Shown here one piece after another: positions 1 to 8,830 of a DNA stretch of 64,000 nucleotides (its first letter is position 1; every line of letters begins with the position of its first letter). Position numbers and translations under genes: made by a program. Under the pieces are notes generated by a model that saw nothing but the letters and a program-made list of their open reading frames with translations, ran no database searches and was not told the DNA's origin. Origin of the DNA: JAWKTM01 sp041399085 (lineage in GTDB: Bacteria > Planctomycetota > Planctomycetia > Pirellulales > Pirellulaceae); the NCBI GenBank assembly GCA_041399085.1, contig JAWKTM010000009.1, positions 1 to 64,000 on the forward strand. The letters run 5' to 3'.

Positions 1-490
1 ATCGCGTGCGTCCCAACTCGACTCGGTCATACCAGTCAATCGAAGCATCCGCCCGAGTCAGCCACAGAATGCCACGATAGTAGTGAACCAGGGCATGGTC
101 GGGCTCCAGACCGGCGGCCGCGTCCAGCGCTTCATTCGCTCGGTCCCATTCGCCCAGTTGCATGTGAACCACACCCAATGCCACAAACCGCCAAACCTCG
201 CGTTCGCAAGGAAGCTGAGTCCCCTGCCAAACACGCTTCGCCGTCTCCAATTCGCCGCGATGATGCAACTCCAACAGTTGCCAAGTCTCCGCGCTCGCTT
301 GTACGGCCATGATCCATTCGGCTTCGTCCATCGCGCCGCCCGTTTGATCCATCGGAGCCGCCCAATGTTCGATTGCCTTGGGCAACGGTTTCGGCTCGCT
401 CGAATTCGCCGACTCTTGTCCGCTGACACTCGTCGCAGCCGCCAAAACCATTGCGGATGCCAGCGCGATTAGCGCCAGCCATTTGACCAT
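1..490 (-). CDS. Exported TPR-like protein, N-terminal part (runs off the left edge)
   Basis: About 163 residues are visible on the minus strand; the C-terminus lies outside the window. The start at 490 has a GGAG box seven bases upstream; in-frame ATGs at 508 and 526 lack one. Residues 1-25 form a signal peptide (short basic start, Ala/Leu/Val core, SGQ cleavage region). The mature part contains helical pairs typical of tetratricopeptide repeats, for example the stretch around ALGVVHMQLGEWDRANEALD followed by LEPDHALVHYYRGI. The product is probably a periplasmic or surface protein that binds other proteins. No enzymatic domain is visible in this part. The TPR assignment is by pattern and the exact family is unknown. 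Confidence 0.75.
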   Translation of the reverse strand, partial: MVKWLALIALASAMVLAAATSVSGQESANSSEPKPLPKAIEHWAAPMDQTGGAMDEAEWIMAVQASAETWQLLELHHRGELETAKRVWQGTQLPCEREVWRFVALGVVHMQLGEWDRANEALDAAAGLEPDHALVHYYRGILWLTRADASIDWYDRVELGRTR

Positions 491-881
491 TTCGGTCTCC
501 AGGTGCATGTGTCGTCCGACGTACATCTCGCACCCCCTTTCCTGCGTTGGTTCTTGTTTTCCCCGCTAGCTGGAAAGGGCAAAGGCTATACCGCGTTCAA
601 AGTTCGTGTCGCGGTATGTGCACAATTGCGAGCTCCGCCTTGTGCGATTCGGCTGACAACGCCTGGGCCGCACGCCCCGTCGCCTTCAATTGCGGCGTCG
701 CAAGTAATGAAGGGCAAGCTATTTAGAACGAACCCTGCGCCGCTGTGTCGGACCGTTCGAGGCCTGAAAGCGCCGTGCTCATCTGAGGCAAAAATGTCGC
801 GATCATGACGCGCGACACGGAGAATAACCCACCTGAAAGAGCGTGCGTTTGGGCGGCAACTGTGCGAATTGCAGCGCTCGT
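491..881. other. Gene-free stretch, nothing recognised
   Basis: About 390 bases between the start of the TPR gene and the end of the next minus-strand gene. Short open frames on both strands lack a ribosome binding site and have composition unlike neighbouring genes. No clear promoter, hairpin or RNA gene was seen. Confidence 0.5.
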
Positions 882-1103
882 CTAAGGCGTCCGCGCAGCG
901 TCGTCCCCAACCACCGACTCGTGGGAGGTTTCTTCCCCCGTTTCGGCTTGATGAGTCGCCTCGTATTCCTCGACCAACATCGATGGGCACACGTCCTGAA
1001 CGCCGCATTGCTGGCAGACGACGCGAATCAAGTCGCTGCCGCCGAGCTTCAGCCCTTCGTTTTCGCACAGTTGGTAGAGCTTACGTAAATGAACGCACGT
1101 CAT
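882..1103 (-). CDS. Small cysteine-containing protein, possible zinc binder
   Basis: 73 residues. The ATG at 1103 is preceded by a GAGG box eight bases upstream. Cysteines lie at residues 3, 13, 30, 33 and 39; C30-x-x-C33 plus C39 could bind a metal. The first 50 residues have a normal globular composition (LYQLCENEGLKLGGSDLIRV), while the tail is acidic and Thr/Ser-rich and looks disordered. I do not recognise a named family. It is co-oriented with the aminotransferase upstream but more than 200 bases away, so co-transcription is uncertain. Confidence 0.6.
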   Translation of the reverse strand: MTCVHLRKLYQLCENEGLKLGGSDLIRVVCQQCGVQDVCPSMLVEEYEATHQAETGEETSHESVVGDDAARTP

Positions 1104-1316
1104 CGCGGTGACCTCAGCGGCAAAGGATCGGAAGTGAGCGTGAACCCAGGAAACCCCAACGGCCCAGAAGCGAATTCTGCAAACGATTGGCCTCCCGGCT
1201 CACAAAGGCATTTTAGGCCCGTGCCCAAGCGAATCGCAGGCCAATCGAACTCGCTCGGCAGCATTTCTATTTCTCGTCAGTTAGCTCCGGCCGAACGGCG
1301 ATGTCGGCCCGCACAA

Positions 1317-2417
1317 CTATCGCTTCGCCAATCGACGCAGCACTTCGACGCCTCGCTCCAACGTCGCGTCGTCCGCCGCGTAGCTAATCCGGAAGTGCGT
1401 ATCGTGTCGGCTGAAAATACTGCCCGGAATGATGAGCAAGTTGTTCTCGATCGCCTTGCTCACGAATTCAGTGCCTGTTCCCCAAGGCGCCTTGGGGAAA
1501 GCATAAAACGCTCCACCCGGCGTGACCAACTCGAAATCTTCCGCCAATCCGGCCACGATCGTGTCGCGTTTCCGGCGGTATGCCGCAACTTGCTCGCTCA
1601 TGTCCACATCCATTGCCACGGCTCCAGCCCATTGGGCCGGCTGAGGCGCACAGACAAACGTGTACTGTTGCAGCTTGATCATGGTTTGAATCACTTCCGT
1701 CGGACCATGCACGAAGCCCAATCGCCATCCGGTCATCGCGTGGCTTTTGGAAAAACCATCGATCACGATCACGCGTTCGTTGTACTTGGCCGGCGAGTCG
1801 AACGGCTCGTCGTAGCAGAATTGCCGATAAATCTCGTCCGACAACAAGGCGACGTTTCGCTCGTTAGCCAACTTAGCCAATTCGCGAATCTCGTCTCGAG
1901 AAGCCGTCACGCCCGTGGGATTGGCCGGACTGTTCAACAGGATCAACTTCGTCCGCGGCGTGATCGCGTCGGCGACCCGTTGCACGTCGATGCGAAAGTC
2001 GGGAGCGGTGTCGATGTCACCGGCACCCACCAATTTCACCAGCGACGGATACATCACAAAGTAGGGATCGAACACAATCACTTCGTCGCCCGGGTTGACC
2101 AGCGATAGCATGGCGAGCACCAATCCGCCGCTGGTTCCCGACGCCACGAACACCGACCGATCCGCGTGACCATATTCCGCGTCGATTTGGGCCTGCAATT
2201 TCTCGCGCAGCACCGGCATCCCTTGCGTCAACGCATAACTGTTCTTGCCAGCTCGCACCGCGTCGATCAACGCATCGCGGACTAACTCCGGGACGTCGAA
2301 GTCCGGCTGCCCGATCGACAGATTGATCGGATCCTTCATCTTGGCGGCCAAGTCAAAGACTTTGCGAATGCCGCTGCTGTCGAAAGCCTTCGTCCGTTCC
2401 GCGATCCAAGGATGCAT
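1317..2417 (-). CDS. PLP-dependent class I/II aminotransferase (aspartate aminotransferase-like)
   Basis: 366 residues, a cytosolic fold-type I transaminase that would move an amino group between an amino acid and a 2-oxo acid. Visible family marks are SIGQPDFDVPE near residue 34, NSPANPTG at 162-169 with the conserved Asn165, SDEIY near 193, and FSKSHAMTGWR at 222-232, where Lys224 should form the Schiff base with PLP. The open frame extends 49 codons upstream, but the ATG at 2417 has GGAG eight bases before it and gives the usual family length. The substrate cannot be read from the sequence: aspartate, aromatic or alanine-type enzymes are all possible. It stands alone. Confidence 0.9.
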   Translation of the reverse strand: MHPWIAERTKAFDSSGIRKVFDLAAKMKDPINLSIGQPDFDVPELVRDALIDAVRAGKNSYALTQGMPVLREKLQAQIDAEYGHADRSVFVASGTSGGLVLAMLSLVNPGDEVIVFDPYFVMYPSLVKLVGAGDIDTAPDFRIDVQRVADAITPRTKLILLNSPANPTGVTASRDEIRELAKLANERNVALLSDEIYRQFCYDEPFDSPAKYNERVIVIDGFSKSHAMTGWRLGFVHGPTEVIQTMIKLQQYTFVCAPQPAQWAGAVAMDVDMSEQVAAYRRKRDTIVAGLAEDFELVTPGGAFYAFPKAPWGTGTEFVSKAIENNLLIIPGSIFSRHDTHFRISYAADDATLERGVEVLRRLAKR

Positions 2418-2694
2418 GGAAAACGCTCCGCGCTGCTGGTGGTGTGAGTGATCGAAACCGAGTTGCCGATTGTCGAGCAGACCGACTTGCTCGGCAATTG
2501 GGTCAATCACGGTTAACGACAATCGGATCGCCCCGTTTTCCGACTTCCTCGGCGGCCAGCGCACTTAGAGCGAACTGGACCCAACCGCCTGCGCACGCGA
2601 AAATGACGCGCGGCGGGGAAGCGGCCGAAACTCGCGGTCGCTGGCCCCGGCGGTAATCTCCCTTTTCTCCCGTCCAACTTTAGGAGGAACAACC

Positions 2695-3177
2695 ATGAGT
2701 GGAATGTTGCCCGTGCTGACTCTGGCGATGCTGCTGGGCGAACCAAGCACCGCCGATTCCAATCGCCCGCAGCGCGACGAGCGGTTCGTCGTTCAAAATC
2801 AGCCGGCCGAGAACGCCCCGGAAGCCGAAGAAGCTGCGAACGCCGAGCAGCCAGCGGCGGATCCTGCCGTTGCGCCAGATGATGCGGCCGTTCAGTCACC
2901 GTCCGACTTGCCGGTCTCTCAAGCTTCGCCGTCCGATCAGCCGAACGTGCCGCCAGCCGAAAACGCGGGAGAAAACGCCGCCGATGCGCCGCCGCCCGCG
3001 CCCGGTGAGGATGAACTACAAGCCGCCGCGGCTCCAGCTCCTGCGTGCAGTTCGTGTGCTCCGTCCTACGCGACGCCAAGCTGCTGCCAGCCGGTCGTTC
3101 AGCACTGCACGCCGTGCACAACCTATCAACGCTGCCGCCCGCACTGGCATCGTCGCCATCGCACCCGCTGCCGATAA
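2695..3177 (+). CDS. Exported Pro/Ala/Glu-rich protein with Cys/His-rich tail
   Basis: 160 residues with an excellent AGGAGG box at 2682-2687, seven bases before the ATG. The N-terminus (MSGMLPVLTLAMLLGEPST) resembles a short signal peptide. Residues 20-115 are a low-complexity Pro/Ala/Glu/Gln linker, probably disordered. The last 45 residues hold about eight cysteines (CSSC, CC, CTPC pairs) followed by an Arg/His-rich end, which suggests disulphide bonding or metal binding at the cell surface. No family recognised. The stop is six bases from the stop of the converging DUF4432 gene. Confidence 0.6.
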   Translation: MSGMLPVLTLAMLLGEPSTADSNRPQRDERFVVQNQPAENAPEAEEAANAEQPAADPAVAPDDAAVQSPSDLPVSQASPSDQPNVPPAENAGENAADAPPPAPGEDELQAAAAPAPACSSCAPSYATPSCCQPVVQHCTPCTTYQRCRPHWHRRHRTRCR

Positions 3178-3183
3178 CTTCGC

Positions 3184-4353
3184 CTACGGCGCGCACCAGC
3201 CCTTCTGCGGCTTGTTGAAAATCTGCGGTTCGCGGTCGCCGGCCAATGCCGCGACCGCTTTCTCCGCCCGCTGCACGGACGCGGAATCGGTGTGGAATTG
3301 TAACTGCAATTCAAAGCCGATCTTGGTTCCCGCGGAGATCGGCACGACGCGCTGTTGCTCGGTTTCGTAAGTCCGCGGATTCGGGAAATTAGTTCCCGGT
3401 TCGAGCCCCGTGACATACCCGTCGGCTAGCGCCGTCGTGTTCTTCCACACGGTAAAGCACGGCAACTGCTTCTTGTTGTAAAGCAGACTGACGCCGCGCG
3501 TCGCGTGTGCGTTCTTCAGCAGCGTTCGCGTCTGCCCGCTGCTGTCGGCAAACAACTCCAGAAAGTAAACCTGCTCTTCAAATCCGGCCGCCGGCGCTCG
3601 ATAGCTGTCCCAAGTGTCGATGCCCTCGGCCGCTCGCCCGTTGCGAGGCACGATCGTCTTGGCGGGAACGACCACCTGCGATCCCGCGTCCAACAGCGGA
3701 TCGCCAAAATTCACGTGGTACAGCAGTTGTGCCTGGGCGGGACTGGCCGACAAGTTCTCGACCACGTCGTGGATTCGCAAACCTGACTCGCCCGGCAATG
3801 TTTTGATCGTGCTGGTCAACCGCAGCTTCTGAAAGTGAAACCGCGTTTCCTCGACCACGCCACGCACCGTGATCTCGCCGCTGTCGCCATCCACCGCCAC
3901 TTGCAGCTTGTGAGCCGGCCGATTCCCAATGCGGCCATGCAACGGATACGTGAGCTTGCCGTTCTCGTCGAAATCCGGCGCGCCGTTGCTCTCCAATCCA
4001 CACCGCACCAGCAACTCGTCGAATCCGTCCAGCCAACCCAGCCCGCTCGGTTCGCCCATGTCGACGAACGCTGGATGCACGGGCCCACGCACGGGCGACT
4101 TCCAGCCCCATTCAAAGTCGCCGCTCCAAGCTTTCCATAAACTCATCCCACGCGTCGGCAGAACGGCAAACGCGAACTGCCCATTGTCGACCCTCAGCAT
4201 CCCGACGCCGTCCGATAACCCGCCCCGCAAGGTTTCATATTTGATCGAACAGTCGCGAGCCGCTCGGCTCACTTCCGAAAGATCGGACAACGTGAAATCA
4301 GGGGCATGCGATTTCGCTTCAACGTCCAAGATAGTCCAGCTCTTGCCACTCAT
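3184..4353 (-). CDS. DUF4432 family protein (aldose-1-epimerase-like fold)
   Basis: 389 residues. The ATG at 4353 is preceded by GGGAG at good spacing; the frame could begin 12 codons earlier without a clear site. The protein matches the DUF4432 group of galactose-mutarotase-like beta-sandwich proteins: LPTRGMSLWKAW near residue 70, a conserved histidine in YPLHGRIGN, LLYHVNFGDPLLD in the middle, and a C-terminal GLEPGTNFPNPR block. Members are thought to bind or epimerise sugars, but few have been tested. There is no signal peptide, so it is probably cytosolic. No sugar operon surrounds it. Confidence 0.85.
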   Translation of the reverse strand: MSGKSWTILDVEAKSHAPDFTLSDLSEVSRAARDCSIKYETLRGGLSDGVGMLRVDNGQFAFAVLPTRGMSLWKAWSGDFEWGWKSPVRGPVHPAFVDMGEPSGLGWLDGFDELLVRCGLESNGAPDFDENGKLTYPLHGRIGNRPAHKLQVAVDGDSGEITVRGVVEETRFHFQKLRLTSTIKTLPGESGLRIHDVVENLSASPAQAQLLYHVNFGDPLLDAGSQVVVPAKTIVPRNGRAAEGIDTWDSYRAPAAGFEEQVYFLELFADSSGQTRTLLKNAHATRGVSLLYNKKQLPCFTVWKNTTALADGYVTGLEPGTNFPNPRTYETEQQRVVPISAGTKIGFELQLQFHTDSASVQRAEKAVAALAGDREPQIFNKPQKGWCAP

Positions 4354-4499
4354 TCTGCATCTCCCGGTGTCGTGGTTGTGGGGCTTCAATGTAAGTTGCC
4401 GACCCGGTGTTTGGCAACGCGCCGAGCCACTTGGCAGGCCGCCCCAATCTCCTACGATGATCCGCTTGCCTGCCTCGACTCCCGCCGAAAGTCCGCCGC

Positions 4500-5597
4500 A
4501 TGTGGCTGTTTGCTCTGGTCGCCGCCTATTCCGTATTGCTATGTCTGGCTTCGCTGCTGGGCGGATGGCTGCCGTCGATGATCCGGATGACTCACACGCG
4601 GATGCAGTTGTCGCTCAGCTTCGTCGGCGGCCTGATGCTGGGCGTGGCCGTCCTGCATCTGTTGCCGCACGGTGCAGTCGAGGCCGGTTCGCTCAATACG
4701 GCGGCCATCGGCACACTGTGTGGCTTGATCGTGATGTTTCTGATGATCCGCCTGTTCCACGTCCACGCTCATGGAACTGCCGATCCGATGGACTCGCCCC
4801 ATCATCACGCCCACGGACATCACGAATGCTGCGATCACGAACACGGCGCGGAACACGTTCACGTTCACGTTCACGACCACGACCACGATGCGTCGGAACA
4901 ACACCACGTCGCCGAAGAGCATGCGCATGCGTTGCCGGTTTCCGGTCAAGGCGAAGCGTTCGAGAACGAAGCGACCGTTTTCGACAGCGCCGATTGTCAC
5001 CGCCATCCGCTCAGTTGGATCGGACTGGCAATCGGACTCAGTCTGCACACATTGATCGACGGCATGGCGCTCGCCGCCAGTGTGGCCGTCGAGAAGGAAC
5101 ACGTCGGCGCGGTGGGCTTCTTAGGGATCGGCACGTTTCTGGCCGTGCTATTGCACAAGCCGCTGGATGCGTTGTCGATCACTTCGGTCATGGGCGTGGG
5201 CGGCTGGACCGGTCGCTGGAAGACGCTGGTAAACGTCGGCTTTTCGTTGATCTGCCCGATTGGATTCGTCGTTTTCCTGTTCGGAATGCAACAACAGGCG
5301 GCCATGCATTCGCCCTGGCTCGGCTTCATCTTGGCTTTCGCCGCCGGTGCGTTCATCTGCATCGCGCTCAGCGACCTGCTGCCCGAAGTTCAGTTTCACT
5401 CGCACGATCGAGTCAAACTATCGCTGGCCCTGTTGGCCGGAGTGGCGATTGCTTACGGAATCGGATTTCTCGAATCCGAGCACCAACATCATTTCGATCC
5501 CGCTAGCCAGCATCAACATGGCGAAGCCGGCGATTCGCACGGCCACGATCACGATCATTCGCACGACGGCCACTCACACGATGGTCATGTTCATTGA
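4500..5597 (+). CDS. ZIP family divalent metal transporter with His-rich loop and tail
   Basis: 365 residues, about eight membrane helices. It would import Zn2+ or another divalent metal across the inner membrane. Helices 1-3 cover residues 1-86. Residues 87-168 form a very His-rich cytoplasmic-type loop with alternating HV and HD runs. Helix 4 carries HTLIDG (183-188) and helix 5 carries HKPLDA (219-224), the positions of the metal-binding motifs in ZIP proteins. Helix 5 lacks the more common Pro-Glu after the lysine. The last 35 residues are a second His/Asp-rich segment, which is unusual. No clear ribosome binding site precedes the ATG. Confidence 0.88.
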   Translation: MWLFALVAAYSVLLCLASLLGGWLPSMIRMTHTRMQLSLSFVGGLMLGVAVLHLLPHGAVEAGSLNTAAIGTLCGLIVMFLMIRLFHVHAHGTADPMDSPHHHAHGHHECCDHEHGAEHVHVHVHDHDHDASEQHHVAEEHAHALPVSGQGEAFENEATVFDSADCHRHPLSWIGLAIGLSLHTLIDGMALAASVAVEKEHVGAVGFLGIGTFLAVLLHKPLDALSITSVMGVGGWTGRWKTLVNVGFSLICPIGFVVFLFGMQQQAAMHSPWLGFILAFAAGAFICIALSDLLPEVQFHSHDRVKLSLALLAGVAIAYGIGFLESEHQHHFDPASQHQHGEAGDSHGHDHDHSHDGHSHDGHVH

Positions 5598-5624
5598 CCC
5601 GCATCACGATGCCGGGCAACAATC

Positions 5625-6056
5625 TCACGCGTCGCCCAGCCGCTGCAAACGAACCTGCCGCACATCCATCACAGCCCCGGCCGCTTTGTTAATCGGCTTG
5701 ATGCGAAGGCGATACACGCCCGGTTCGGGCAGTGTCATTTCGCCAATCTCGCGATCGCGGAAGTTTTGAAAGTGACCGGTGTCTTCGACGGTAAACTCAA
5801 CTTCCTGCTCGCCGATGGAAACCGCCACGCGGCTGCCGCCATGCCCTTTGCCGCAGCCCTGTAAAACGTGCAATCCAAATCGCCCCGATCGCTCGGCGTA
5901 GAACCGCCACTCGCACCAATCGTCGGCATTGGCCCAATAACCGATCGTGTTCTTGTGCGGCTGCGGCTCATAACGAAGCAGCTTGCCGTGTGTGACGGCG
6001 TCGTGTGCGGCTAAAGTAATGTCGCCTCCGCCGCGGATGAAACGATCCGAGGCAGC
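5625..6056 (-). pseudogene. C-terminal CBM-like domain cut off from the esterase gene by a frameshift
   Basis: About 144 codons in a different frame from, and directly downstream of, the esterase at 6011-7297. The translation from DRFIRGGGDITLAAHDA onward is the conserved domain often found at the C-terminus of planctomycete sulfatases and hydrolases, with NTIGYW, VLQGCGKGHGGS, FTVEDTGHFQNF and a closing VMDVRQVRLQ. It has no start codon or ribosome binding site of its own. Adding one base near 6040-6060 would fuse it to the esterase as a 557-residue protein. Either the gene is broken or the assembly lost a base. Confidence 0.75.
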
Positions 6057-7297
6057 GTCGGCAAGTAGGGACGGCCGACCGTTTCGACAACGATCGTCAT
6101 GTCCGACTCGCCGGCGGCGACGCTCTTCGGCAGCTCGATTGTCCAGTCCGTCAGTCCCGGCTTCAATGTGAGCGGCTTCTTCGATTCGTCGCCCTTGATG
6201 AAAATTGGTCCAACCGGATTGTTGAACCGCGGCACATTGATCGAGACGCCGGATGCCGATTCGGGAAGCGACGCGAGACGCAACTCCAACCGATCGGCCA
6301 AACGGTGCAATTCGCCCCACGGCATCGCCAGCGGTCGGGTGTCATCGGCTCGCGGCGACTTCTTCAACGCCTCCGACAGAAACGCATCCATATCGTCCAC
6401 CATCGGCTCGAACCACGGATGCTGGTTCCAGCAACCATGCTTTCCGTCGGCATAGGCAAACACGTCGGTCTTTACTTTGAACGATCGCAGCCGATCGCGC
6501 GAAGCGACGTTCCGCTGCGGCTGATCGAACTCGCCCGCCATGAACAACATCGGCGGAGTTCGCTCGGACAAGTGCGTATACGGCGAAGCCAACTCGTACA
6601 ACTCGGGCGCCTCGTCGATCGTCTTGCCAAACCACCGATTCGCATTCGACGAATCCCCGCCCGTACGCGACCGCTCGGCCACCGATCCAGTCGTCAATTC
6701 CAGCGGTCCAGCCATCACGACGGCGGCCTGCAGGGCGCTGGACTGATCCACGTTGCCGCCGTCTCCCTGCAACGAGGCGACTTGCGGAGCGGCAGCCATT
6801 AGCGCCACAAGATGCCCGCCCGCGGAACCGCCGACAGCACCGATCTTTTGCGGATCGACACGCAGTCGCTCGGCATTCGCCCGCAGCCACCTGACGGCCG
6901 CGTTGCAGTCATGAATCGCCGCTGGAAACCGTGCCTCGCCGCCCAAGCGATACTCGATCGCGGCGGTCACGAATCCACGTGCGGCGAGGGCCTGAGCTAA
7001 CGCATGAAATCGAGTCCGGTCTCCTTGCAACCATCCGCCGCCATGCACAACCACCACGGCCGAACGCCCGGTTTCCTCGTTTCTCGGCAGAAACAAATCG
7101 AGCTTCACCTGTCGTTCGCCATACGCGGCGTAAACCACATCGGTTTGCTGTTCGACATCATCGCGCGGTTCCAGCGACACGCGCCGTGGCTTCAGCGAAT
7201 CGTTCGGATCGCTTTGCGCCAGCGACGATGCCGAATGAACTCCCAACCACAGCATCGCTAACGCCAAACACAGTCCGTCGGTCGCACGCAGTCTCAT
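6011..7297 (-). CDS. Exported alpha/beta-hydrolase (esterase/lipase, BD-FAE/acetyl esterase type)
   Basis: 428 residues in the open frame, with a signal peptide at residues 1-28 (cleavage near SLAQ). It has the hormone-sensitive-lipase/acetyl-esterase layout: VVVVHGGGW at 81-89 gives the oxyanion hole, and GGSAGG at 156-161 carries the nucleophile Ser158. A probable Asp lies in MAGEFDQPQ and a His in YADGKHGCW. It probably removes acyl groups from polysaccharides outside the cytoplasm. After residue 300 comes a beta-rich region with GPIFIKG. The last residues before the stop at 6011 are probably out of frame, because the natural continuation lies in another frame (5625-6056). Confidence 0.85.
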   Translation of the reverse strand: MRLRATDGLCLALAMLWLGVHSASSLAQSDPNDSLKPRRVSLEPRDDVEQQTDVVYAAYGERQVKLDLFLPRNEETGRSAVVVVHGGGWLQGDRTRFHALAQALAARGFVTAAIEYRLGGEARFPAAIHDCNAAVRWLRANAERLRVDPQKIGAVGGSAGGHLVALMAAAPQVASLQGDGGNVDQSSALQAAVVMAGPLELTTGSVAERSRTGGDSSNANRWFGKTIDEAPELYELASPYTHLSERTPPMLFMAGEFDQPQRNVASRDRLRSFKVKTDVFAYADGKHGCWNQHPWFEPMVDDMDAFLSEALKKSPRADDTRPLAMPWGELHRLADRLELRLASLPESASGVSINVPRFNNPVGPIFIKGDESKKPLTLKPGLTDWTIELPKSVAAGESDMTIVVETVGRPYLPTLPRIVSSAAEATLL

Positions 7298-7375
7298 TAC
7301 ACACTCGCCTGATTTCTTAGTTGGTCAATTCCAAACACGAACGTCGTCAAAACTCTTAGCGCCCGAAAAACGTCG

Positions 7376-8806
7376 CTACGCCAACAACTCGGGAATCACG
7401 CGTGCCGGTAATACACCCGTCAACCGCTGCTCCAATCCTTGGAACTTGTAGGCGAACCGTTCGTGATCGAAACCCAACAGATGCAAAATCGTGGCGTGGA
7501 AGTCTCGAATATGGACCGGATCCTTCACGATGTTATAAGAGAAATCATCCGTCTCGCCATAAATCGCGCCACCTTTGGCGCCGCCTCCAGCCATCCACAT
7601 CGAGAAACAACGCGGGTGATGATCCCGACCATAATTTTCGCGAGACAGCTTGCCCTGAGTGTAAATCGTCCGGCCAAATTCGCCGCCCCAGATGATGAGC
7701 GTATCGTCCAACATGCCGCGTTGTTTCAAATCTTCCAGCAAGGCATAACACGGCTGGTCGACGTCCTTGCACTGAGCCGGCATACGTCCGGCCACGTTGG
7801 AATGGTGATCCCAGTTATTGTGATATACCTGGATAAAACGCACGCCGCGCTCCGCCAGCCGGCGAGCCATCAGTACCGTATTCGCGAACGTGCCCGGCTT
7901 TCTCGCCGCTTCGCCATACAAGTTGATTGTGTGCTCCGTCTCTTGGCTCAAGTCGGTCAACTCGGGGACGCTAGCCTGCATCCGAAATGCCATCTCATAT
8001 TGCTGGATCCGCGTATTCGTTTCCGGGTCGCCGAACGTCTCATAATTGATCTCGTTCAGCTTGTTCAGTCCGTCGATGGATCGCTTGCGAATGAAATCCG
8101 GGACGCCGGGCGGATTATTGATATAGAGGATCGGATCACCCGTGCTGCGGAACGAAACGCCCGAATGCTCTCCTGGAAGATAACCCGCGCTCCACAGCCG
8201 CGCGGAGATCGCTTGCTCTTGCTCGCGGTTCGTGGGGATCGCCACCAACACGACGAAAGCCGGCAGATTCTCGTTCTCCGAGCCCAAACCGTAAGAGGCC
8301 CACGACCCCAAACAGGGCCGGCCGGTCACTTGATTTCCGGTTTGCATGGCCGTGATCGCCGGTTCGTGGTTGATCGCTTCCGTATGCAGGGTTCTCATCC
8401 AGCAGATTTCGTCCGCTTTCTTCGCCAAGTTCGGCAGCAGTTCGGTATTCATCCACATGCCGCATTCGCCGGCTGGGCTGAACTTGAACTTCGTGGGCGC
8501 AACGGGAAACCGAGCCTGACCGCTGGTCATCGTGGTCAACCGCTGACCCATGCGAATCGAATCAGGCAACTCCTTATCAAACCATTCCTGCATGACAGGT
8601 TTATGGTCGAACAAATCCATCTGGGAGGGACCGCCCACCATATGCAAATAAATCACACGTTTGGCTTTAGGGGCGAAATGCGGACCCGACGGATGAGCCG
8701 TCGCCGCTTGTGCCAGCGATTCGCCCATCAGCGAAGCCAACGCGGCGCCACCCAACAGATTGCGACCGGTTGTGAAAAACTCGCGGCGAGATTGCAGCGT
8801 ATTCAT
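7376..8806 (-). CDS. DUF1501 protein (sulfatase-like fold), Tat-exported, copy 1
   Basis: 476 residues. The N-terminus carries a Tat-type signal (SRREFF followed by an Ala/Leu-rich stretch ending near AQAATA). Family marks are VIYLHMVGGPSQMDLFDHKP near residue 50, TLHTEAINHEPA near 140, YHNNWDHHSN near 325, IIWGGEFGRT near 365, and GRDHHPRCFSMWMAGGG near 390. The Asp/His pattern resembles the alkaline phosphatase/sulfatase fold, but the activity of DUF1501 is unproven. It starts 24 bases after the cytochrome/DUF1553 gene at 8831 and should be co-transcribed with it. AGGTGG lies just before the ATG. Confidence 0.92.
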   Translation of the reverse strand: MNTLQSRREFFTTGRNLLGGAALASLMGESLAQAATAHPSGPHFAPKAKRVIYLHMVGGPSQMDLFDHKPVMQEWFDKELPDSIRMGQRLTTMTSGQARFPVAPTKFKFSPAGECGMWMNTELLPNLAKKADEICWMRTLHTEAINHEPAITAMQTGNQVTGRPCLGSWASYGLGSENENLPAFVVLVAIPTNREQEQAISARLWSAGYLPGEHSGVSFRSTGDPILYINNPPGVPDFIRKRSIDGLNKLNEINYETFGDPETNTRIQQYEMAFRMQASVPELTDLSQETEHTINLYGEAARKPGTFANTVLMARRLAERGVRFIQVYHNNWDHHSNVAGRMPAQCKDVDQPCYALLEDLKQRGMLDDTLIIWGGEFGRTIYTQGKLSRENYGRDHHPRCFSMWMAGGGAKGGAIYGETDDFSYNIVKDPVHIRDFHATILHLLGFDHERFAYKFQGLEQRLTGVLPARVIPELLA

Positions 8807-8830
8807 AGCACCACCTATGTGTATTGGGTC

